From: Planctomycetota bacterium
GTDB lineage: Bacteria > Planctomycetota > Planctomycetia > Pirellulales > Pirellulaceae
Length of the DNA: 5,543 nt
Assembly: GCA_023417165.1 (NCBI GenBank)
Contig: JAEZGD010000197.1
Location: 1 to 5,543, forward strand
Direction: 5' to 3'
Shown here: one piece after another, positions 1-4,104 of the stretch
Numbering within the stretch: the first letter of the stretch is position 1
Layout: each line of letters begins with the position of its first letter
Program-made: the position numbers and the translations under genes
Notes under the pieces: model-generated
The model's database searches: none
What the model saw: the letters and a program-made list of their open reading frames with translations, nothing else
Told to the model about the DNA's origin: nothing

Positions 1-111
1 CTCCACCGCCTGCTCACCGCCCTCGGCGAGCATCGCGACGTTCACCTCACCGTCATCCGAGGCCACCGGCTGCTGGAATTCACCGTCAAACCGCAGTGGC
101 ACGGCACCTGA
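1..111 (+). CDS. C-terminal end of a protein with a PDZ-like tail (partial)
   Basis: Only the last 36 codons are present, in frame from base 1 to a TGA at 109-111. The readable pattern is a short helix (LHRLLTALGEH) followed by two strands, VHLTVIRG and RLLEFTVKP. This helix, then 'v-l-v-R-g-x-l-x-v' strand pair, is what the end of a PDZ domain looks like, for example at the C-terminus of M61-type peptidases or HtrA-like proteases, where it helps bind substrate peptides. The family assignment rests on this short pattern alone, so the enzyme type is not established. The gene ends 27 bp before the left end of the IS element, so the IS did not cut it. It converges with the minus-strand glycosyltransferase relic on the other side of the IS. 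Confidence 0.5.
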   Translation, partial: LHRLLTALGEHRDVHLTVIRGHRLLEFTVKPQWHGT

Positions 112-138
112 TGTCAGGACTTCAGCTACGCCGCCATC

Positions 139-168
139 GCTTTTTGCGAGATGGGCCGTAAGTACTTG
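139..168 (+). repeat. Left terminal inverted repeat of the IS element
   Basis: This repeat pairs with the reverse complement of 1095-1124 at 23 of 30 positions. It includes GCTTTTTGC at 139-147 and CGTAAGT at 157-163. The inner end runs into an 8-bp palindrome, TTGCGCAA, at 166-173. Transposase would bind here and cut at the outer end. Confidence 0.8.
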
Positions 169-217
169 CGCAAACAAGAGTTAAAGCCCATGATAGTCTC
201 CGACACAAACCCAACGC

Positions 218-235
218 GGGAGGAGACCAGGCATG
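218..235 (+). promoter_or_regulatory. Strong ribosome binding site and ATG of the original transposase start
   Basis: GGGAGGAG at 218-225 is a near-perfect Shine-Dalgarno core, seven bases before the ATG at 233-235. This ATG is in frame with the transposase but is followed five codons later by TAG at 248-250. The site therefore marks where translation was meant to begin, and supports the view that the TAG is a later mutation rather than an upstream boundary of the gene. Confidence 0.7.
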
Positions 236-1114
236 GAGCATCAACTCTAGTTAGCGATTGTCGCTGTTTTGCGCGAGATCGACAAGTCATGGCCACGCAC
301 CGATGTCCGCTTCTCCGATCAACGGATCGTGGCAGTCTTCTACTGGGCGGTGCTGCATGATCGCCCACTGAGCTGGGCCGCCGCCAAGCAGAACTGGCCG
401 ATCTGGCTGCGCCGCCAACCACTGCCCTCATGCAGCACCCTGTCGCGCCGCCTGCGTAGTCAGCGGGTGCTTGCGCTCTTGCAAGCGCTCGACCAACGCC
501 TCGTGCGACAGACGCGCGCGGGCTGCCTGGTCTGGCTCTTGGACGGCAAGCCGCTGACGATCAGCGGCGTGTCGAAAGATCGCCAGGCAGGCCACGGCCG
601 CGCGGCCCGTTCGATGGCCAAGGGCTATAAGCTGCACGTGTTGATGGCGGCCGATAACACGTTGGCCGAGTGGCGGTTAGCACCGATGAAAGTGGACGAG
701 CGGCAGATGGCGGCGCGGATGCTGCGCCGGGCAACCGCACAAGGCTACGTGGTGACCGATGCGAATTACGATTCCAACGCACTGCATCGCATCTGCAAGG
801 AGCGCGGCAACCTGCAACTCGTCGCGCCGCGGCGTTACGGACCCAGCCGCGGGACCGGACATCGGCGACAAGCGCCGGGTCGGCGGCGTTCGATGGCGCT
901 CGTAGAAGGTCCCGTAGCGGACTTCGGTCGCGGCCTGCTGGCGCAGCGCAGCAGCATCGAACGTCGCTTCAGGAACTTAACCAACTGGGGCGGCGGCTTA
1001 ACCCACCTGCCGCCCTGGGTGCGGACCTATCGTCGCGCGCATCGCTGGGTGCAAGCCAAACTCGTCCCCCAAGCCCTCAAAGCCTCTCGCCAATCAACCA
1101 CTTACGTCGCATGA
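233..1114 (+). pseudogene. IS4/IS5-type DDE transposase with an amber codon near its start
   Basis: This gene encodes the enzyme that would excise and insert the surrounding IS. From the ATG at 233 the frame reads five codons, hits TAG at 248-250, then stays open to the TGA at 1112-1114. The longest uninterrupted frame would begin at a TTG at 269 and give 281 residues. Counted from that TTG, the RNase H-like catalytic triad is visible as D92 (WLLDGKPL), D164 (VVTDANYDS) and E231 (SSIERRF), with the usual C-terminal basic helix after the Glu. The N-terminal helix region WPRTDVRFSDQRI is typical of the family's DNA-binding part. A single C-to-T change, CAG to TAG, would explain the interruption. 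I call it a pseudogene because the good ribosome binding site feeds a five-codon peptide. Weak initiation at TTG 269 or readthrough could still yield active protein, since everything downstream is intact. Confidence 0.75.
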
Positions 1115-1124
1115 TGCAAAAAGC
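1095..1124 (-). repeat. Right terminal inverted repeat of the IS element
   Basis: This is the mirror partner of 139-168. GCAAAAAGC at 1116-1124 and ACTTACG at 1100-1106 are the conserved blocks. The transposase stop codon (1112-1114) lies inside it, so the last codons of the transposase are encoded by the repeat itself. Confidence 0.8.
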
Positions 1125-1125
1125 T

Positions 1126-1260
1126 GGCGAGCAACGGGACAAAGTTCTTCTTCCAATAATCGAGGCAAAACTCGTAACTGAATTTCTCGACAATGGATTT
1201 TTGGCGTTTCTGGATCGAGGCGCGTAGTTCTAGAGCTAGGCCAGCCCTCGAGCCCCCTTC
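1126..1260 (-). pseudogene. Relic of a GT4-family glycosyltransferase C-terminus
   Basis: Read on the minus strand, this stretch gives an open frame with ELRASIQKRQK, then SIVEKFSYEF, then CLDYWKKNFVPLLA. The pattern 'L-R... (K/R)...V-x-(E/K)-x-F-S-(Y/W)-E...W' is the familiar last helix pair of GT4-type glycosyltransferases, which folds back over the sugar-nucleotide domain. Upstream the frame is closed by a stop at 1261-1263 and no ATG is present, so the rest of the gene is gone. Downstream the frame runs into the IS and meets TAA in the right inverted repeat (1102-1104). I infer a glycosyltransferase gene that once converged with the gene ending at 111; the IS landed near its 3' end, and the bulk was lost. 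The plus-strand frame over the same bases is also open, so chance is not excluded. Confidence 0.45.
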
Positions 1261-1391
1261 TTAGCGTCAAGTTCAGTCATGCTGGCGCGTATCCAGGTAG
1301 AAATTGATCTGGATTCAAAAACTACAAGCAAGCTAACATCCCTTCCGCGCCGGATTAACAACCGACCCAACCTTGCAGCCAGAGTAAAGCA
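1261..1391. other. Non-coding leader before the methyltransferase genes
   Basis: No gene is supported in these 131 bases. They follow the glycosyltransferase relic and precede the first gene of the plus-strand cluster, so a promoter for the cluster would be expected here. I see an AT-richer patch around 1300-1345 but no convincing -35/-10 pair. The only ribosome binding candidate for the ATG at 1392 is a weak AGAG at 1381-1384. Confidence 0.4.
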
Positions 1392-2081
1392 ATGCTTGAT
1401 ACCCTACGCAGGTTCCTGACCCGTGACCGGCAGCCCGTACAGTCCCTCCGTTTTTACGGCCAGTTCGATCCGCCCCAGGACCAGGTGCTTTACGAGACCT
1501 ATTTTCCCAAGACGCAAAAGGGAGTCTGCCTGGAATGCGGCGCCTTCGACGGGCGCATGGAATCCAGCTGCCTCTTCTTTGAGGAATCGCTAGGCTGGTC
1601 GGCGATCAACGTCGAGGCCTGCCCAGTCATCTACGAAAAGCTAGCCGAGAATCGCCCGCGCAGTAAAAACTTTTGCAATGCGTTATCCGACCACGATGGC
1701 GACGCAGTCTTTTCTCTGGCGGTACATCCAATCCATCAACGGCTCTGCACGAACGGGTCCCTGGCTCACACCGCCGCGCATAAGCAGTTGCTCATTGACG
1801 ATGGTTGCCAGTTCGAGGAGTACCCGGTCAAGCTCATCACCTACAAAACACTGATTAGCCGGGCAAAGATTACCCGACTCGACCTGTTCGTTCTCGACGT
1901 CGAGGGCCATGAATTGGCGGTGCTAGACGGCATGAAAGGCGCACAGGTGATGCCGCGAGTCTTTTGCATCGAACACGGCTGGATCGATACCGACGTGCTC
2001 GACAGCAAGCTCGCAACGATGGGCTTCCGGAAGGACCGGCTCGTCCATAACAACCTGGTGTACTTGCACGAAACGTATTAA
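1392..2081 (+). CDS. FkbM-family SAM-dependent methyltransferase
   Basis: The 229-residue product is a Rossmann-fold O-methyltransferase of the FkbM (Methyltransf_21) type, which transfers a methyl group from S-adenosylmethionine to a hydroxyl, often on a sugar of a surface glycan or on a secondary metabolite. Motif I is GVCLECGAFDG at about residues 44-54, the acidic SAM-ribose contact is in INVEAC (72-77), and the family's hallmark LDVEGHE is at 168-174, followed by IEHGW at 193-197. No signal peptide or membrane segment is seen, so it is cytoplasmic. Length and motif order fit the family, and the protein appears complete. The ATG has only a weak AGAG seven bases upstream, but the start fits the usual spacing to motif I. 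It is the first gene of the plus-strand run and lies 41 bp before the second methyltransferase. The substrate cannot be read from the sequence. Confidence 0.88.
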   Translation: MLDTLRRFLTRDRQPVQSLRFYGQFDPPQDQVLYETYFPKTQKGVCLECGAFDGRMESSCLFFEESLGWSAINVEACPVIYEKLAENRPRSKNFCNALSDHDGDAVFSLAVHPIHQRLCTNGSLAHTAAHKQLLIDDGCQFEEYPVKLITYKTLISRAKITRLDLFVLDVEGHELAVLDGMKGAQVMPRVFCIEHGWIDTDVLDSKLATMGFRKDRLVHNNLVYLHETY

Positions 2082-2104
2082 CTCGGCCTGCCTTCAATAG
2101 ACCT

Positions 2105-2117
2105 CACCCACAGGGTG
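2105..2117 (+). promoter_or_regulatory. Hairpin covering the ribosome binding site of the second methyltransferase
   Basis: CACCC at 2105-2109 pairs with GGGTG at 2113-2117 across the three-base loop ACA. The best Shine-Dalgarno candidate for the ATG at 2123, AGGG at 2112-2115, lies mostly in the 3' arm. If the stem forms, translation start would be damped unless ribosomes arriving from the FkbM gene 24 bases upstream open it. The five-base stem is short, so this may be chance. Confidence 0.3.
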
Positions 2118-2122
2118 CAAGC

Positions 2123-3031
2123 ATGAACCTGATTCGGTCGATTCGCAAGCGAACCGCCTGGCTAAAGGGGTGCCGGCAAGGAACACCTAATAGCGTTCCA
2201 GCCAGCGCTGTCCCTAGCGTGCCAACGGTCGCTTCGCCCAGCGCCCAGCAAGTACAAAACTGGATCACTCAGGGCCGCTGGTTTGCCGTCGACCAGATCG
2301 AGAAGCTAGTTGGCGGGCCGCCTGAACTGCAATGCCCGATCTGCGAGCATCGCGGCCCTACTGATTCTTTCACAACCTTTGAGTCATACTGCCACTTTGG
2401 CGGCGGTCGGCTAGTACGCCACAAGTGCGGGCGGTGCGGCTTGGTCTTTGGCCCACAAAAGATGTTCCGCCTGTCGCCCGAAGAACTCTCTCACGAGTAT
2501 CGCACGCTTTACGAGTCCTATAGCGAAGGTGACACGACCGAAAACGAGATTCGCACCTTTCACGCCATGAAGCCGCGCCGAGATGGCGTCTACCTAAACT
2601 TCGGCTCCGGCGGCGGCTGGAATTCGTCGGTCACAAGACTGCGGGCCGAAGGCTGGAATATCCTCGGCTTTGAGCCCTATGCAGGCGGCCACATGTCCGA
2701 GGCCGTGATCCGCAGCTTTGAACAACTCGAAACGATGCATTTCGACGGCATCATGTCGAATAACGTGCTCGAACACCTCGTCGATCCGCTCGCTACCTTT
2801 CGACTGTGGCGCAAACTACTAAAGGGGCCGACGCCTGTCATGGCGCATTCGACACCTTGTTACAAGTACCTGTACGCGATCACACGCTTCCACCTGTTCT
2901 TTTACACAGGTCGTTCGCCCGAGGAAATCTGCCGCCGCACCGGGTTCCAAGGCCAATGGGCGATTCAAGATGACGAATTCCTCTGCTACTGCTTCACGCC
3001 TACGCAACACAACGCCAAGCTGGCAGCTTGA
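2123..3031 (+). CDS. Class I SAM methyltransferase with N-terminal zinc-ribbon-like module
   Basis: The 302-residue product combines two parts. Residues 71-105 carry CPIC (71-74) and CGRC (102-105), a four-cysteine arrangement that in similar methyltransferases binds a structural zinc. Residues about 155-240 form a Methyltransf_23/11-like Rossmann domain: motif I YLNFGSGGGWN (157-167), the acidic strand-2 end LGFEPY (181-186), and motif NNVLEHLVDP (213-222) before the helix leading to strand 5. The C-terminal HLFFYTGRSPEEICRRTGF resembles the usual final helix region of this group. Residues 1-45 are low-complexity, rich in Pro, Ser, Val and Ala, and probably disordered. Motif I has Asn where Asp is commonest. 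Such enzymes occur in polysaccharide loci, where they methylate sugars or lipid-linked intermediates; the actual substrate here is unknown. The gene follows the FkbM gene by 41 bp, consistent with a common transcript. Confidence 0.82.
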   Translation: MNLIRSIRKRTAWLKGCRQGTPNSVPASAVPSVPTVASPSAQQVQNWITQGRWFAVDQIEKLVGGPPELQCPICEHRGPTDSFTTFESYCHFGGGRLVRHKCGRCGLVFGPQKMFRLSPEELSHEYRTLYESYSEGDTTENEIRTFHAMKPRRDGVYLNFGSGGGWNSSVTRLRAEGWNILGFEPYAGGHMSEAVIRSFEQLETMHFDGIMSNNVLEHLVDPLATFRLWRKLLKGPTPVMAHSTPCYKYLYAITRFHLFFYTGRSPEEICRRTGFQGQWAIQDDEFLCYCFTPTQHNAKLAA

Positions 3032-3303
3032 CACTCCGCTCCAGCGCTACGAGGAAGGCTGAAATACCCCCGGTCGACCAAACTCATTCAGCCGTTGCCT
3101 GAAATCACAACAGAAGCCGGCGACGGAGACACAGAGCCCACATCAGGCGACACGCGGCAGCAAGGACCTGCTAGAGGATGACACCAGCCGATGACAAGGT
3201 GATCAAAAACAAGCTATACACCCCAGGCTCCCCACGAGACCGCGAGTTACATAACACCACAGCCGATGCACACCAATCCTTCCAGCGCTCCAACAAGGTC
3301 GCG
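3032..3303. other. Gap between the second methyltransferase and the acyltransferase
   Basis: These 272 bases hold no independent gene that I can support. An ATG at 3178 is in frame with the acyltransferase and would add 42 hydrophilic residues, but they lie outside the family fold. A 7-bp inverted repeat, GGCTGAA at 3057-3063 and TTCAGCC at 3087-3093, encloses the 8-bp palindrome GGTCGACC (3072-3079). No T-run follows, so a classical terminator is not indicated. Confidence 0.45.
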
Positions 3304-3963
3304 ATGAACATTGTCATCCTAGGCTGCGGCGGCCATGCCAAAGTAATCATCGATATCATCGAGTGCGCACGCCAGGATCAGATAGTGGGCGTGATCGATC
3401 GCCAGCGAGTCGCCGGAGAGCAGTTCTGCGACTATGAGGTCCTCGGCCGGGACGAAGACCTGCCTCAACTAGTCGCCTCGCGATCAATTCAAGGAGCCGT
3501 TATCGCTGTCGGCGATAACAGCACTCGCGCCAAAATTGCGCGCAACCTGCAAAAACTGGCGATGCCGCTCAAGTTCCCTACCGCCATCCACCCCATGGCG
3601 ACCATCGCCCGAAGCGCTCGCCTAGGCCAAGGAACGGTCGCGATGGCCGGTAGTGCAGTAAATAGCGATACCACCATAGGCGATTTCTGCATCCTAAACA
3701 CAAACTGCTCGATCGATCACGACTGCCAAATCGGCGACTTTGCCAGCTTTGCTCCGAATTCGTGCGCTGGCGGCTCCGTGGAAGTTGGCCCTGGAAGCGC
3801 GATCGGCCTGGGCGCTAACATCATCCACAATCGCCAGATCGGTGCCGACACGATTGTCGGCGCTGGTGCCCTGGTCGTTAAGGACCTGCCACCGCAAGTC
3901 GTCGCCTATGGCATCCCCGCCCACGTCATTCGGCCACGTTTTGCAGGCGATTCATACCTTTGA
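3304..3963 (+). CDS. NeuD/PglD-type sugar acyltransferase (left-handed beta helix)
   Basis: The 219-residue product matches the NeuD/PglD family: acetyl-CoA-dependent O- or N-acetyltransferases that modify sialic acids or UDP-4-amino sugars for capsule, O-antigen or glycoprotein synthesis in the cytoplasm. The N-terminal Rossmann-like sugar-binding domain begins MNIVILGCGGHAKV, with the diagnostic GxGGHAK at residues 7-13. From about residue 95 onward come hexapeptide repeats (for example AVNSDTTIGDFCI, SIDHDCQIGDF, SVEVGPGSAIG) that build a left-handed beta helix and a trimer. The proposed catalytic base is H139 in IDHDC, followed by D140 where PglD has Glu. The tail VVAYGIPAHVIR is standard. 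I chose ATG 3304 rather than the upstream ATG 3178 because the family starts at this strand and an AAGG lies at 3295-3298. No aminotransferase partner gene lies nearby in the window, so the exact substrate stays open. Confidence 0.88.
   Translation: MNIVILGCGGHAKVIIDIIECARQDQIVGVIDRQRVAGEQFCDYEVLGRDEDLPQLVASRSIQGAVIAVGDNSTRAKIARNLQKLAMPLKFPTAIHPMATIARSARLGQGTVAMAGSAVNSDTTIGDFCILNTNCSIDHDCQIGDFASFAPNSCAGGSVEVGPGSAIGLGANIIHNRQIGADTIVGAGALVVKDLPPQVVAYGIPAHVIRPRFAGDSYL
3499..3519 (+). other. Perfect 8-bp hairpin inside the acyltransferase gene
   Basis: GTTATCGC at 3499-3506 and GCGATAAC at 3512-3519 are perfect reverse complements separated by the five bases TGTCG. They encode the VIAVGDN segment, a conserved strand in the family, so protein constraint may account for most of the bases. 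A role in the mRNA is possible but unsupported. Confidence 0.3.
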
Positions 3964-3990
3964 AACCGAATGCGGCAGAATTGGAGCAAA

Positions 3991-4004
3991 CCGGCTTCGG
4001 CCGG
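3991..4004 (+). other. GC-rich hairpin with a UUCG tetraloop after the acyltransferase gene
   Basis: CCGGC at 3991-3995 pairs with GCCGG at 4000-4004 around TTCG. In RNA this gives the very stable C(UUCG)G tetraloop. It starts 28 bases after the stop codon of the acyltransferase gene and 101 bases before the glycosyltransferase ATG. No U-run follows, so it is not a textbook intrinsic terminator; it could protect the 3' end of an upstream transcript or be a processing boundary within the operon. Confidence 0.45.
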
Positions 4005-4104
4005 ACTGCCCTTGACCGAAATCGCTCACCTTTCCTACGATCACCCTCCTAACCGGCGAAGCAGTTCGGGCGATATTCTAGCTCGCCTAGTCAAAGGCAA
4101 CCTC

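Larger units (their letters stand above)
139..1124 (+). mobile_element. IS element of about 1 kb with one DDE transposase gene
   Basis: The element is bounded by imperfect inverted repeats at 139-168 and 1095-1124 that match at 23 of 30 positions. The outermost nine bases, GCTTTTTGC, are identical at both ends, as is an inner CGTAAGT block. It encodes a single transposase of IS4/IS5 type in the plus direction, whose stop codon lies inside the right repeat; this compact layout is usual for such elements. No convincing target-site duplication is visible: the bases outside are CCATC on the left and TGGCG on the right. The outer boundary may therefore be off by a few bases, or the duplication may have decayed or been lost by rearrangement. 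The exact IS family cannot be fixed without a comparison to an IS database. Confidence 0.8.

Noticed and set aside
166..194. Possible promoter for the transposase: TTGCGC at 166-171 and CATGAT at 189-194 with 17-base spacing
   Set aside because: Only three and four of six bases match the sigma-70 consensus, and the consensus may not apply in this organism.
151..360. Plus-strand open frame starting inside the left inverted repeat
   Set aside because: It begins in the IS end, overlaps the transposase start in another frame and has no ribosome binding site or recognisable motif.
670..1227. A 185-codon plus-strand open frame overlapping the transposase
   Set aside because: It lies in another frame of the transposase gene, is rich in Arg, Ala and Gly as GC-rich shadow frames are, and shows no family motif. 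Its last part crosses the IS end, so it cannot be an old gene.
1237..1404. Minus-strand open frame just right of the glycosyltransferase relic
   Set aside because: It has no start codon at its upstream end, only a late internal ATG, and no recognisable motif. I could not join it convincingly to the relic by a frameshift.
3057..3093. Inverted repeat GGCTGAA / TTCAGCC as a terminator after the second methyltransferase
   Set aside because: The 23-base loop is long and no T-run follows, so it does not meet the pattern of an intrinsic terminator.
3740..4015. A 91-codon open frame over the 3' half of the acyltransferase gene
   Set aside because: It is a different-frame shadow of the hexapeptide-repeat coding region, with no supporting signal of its own.
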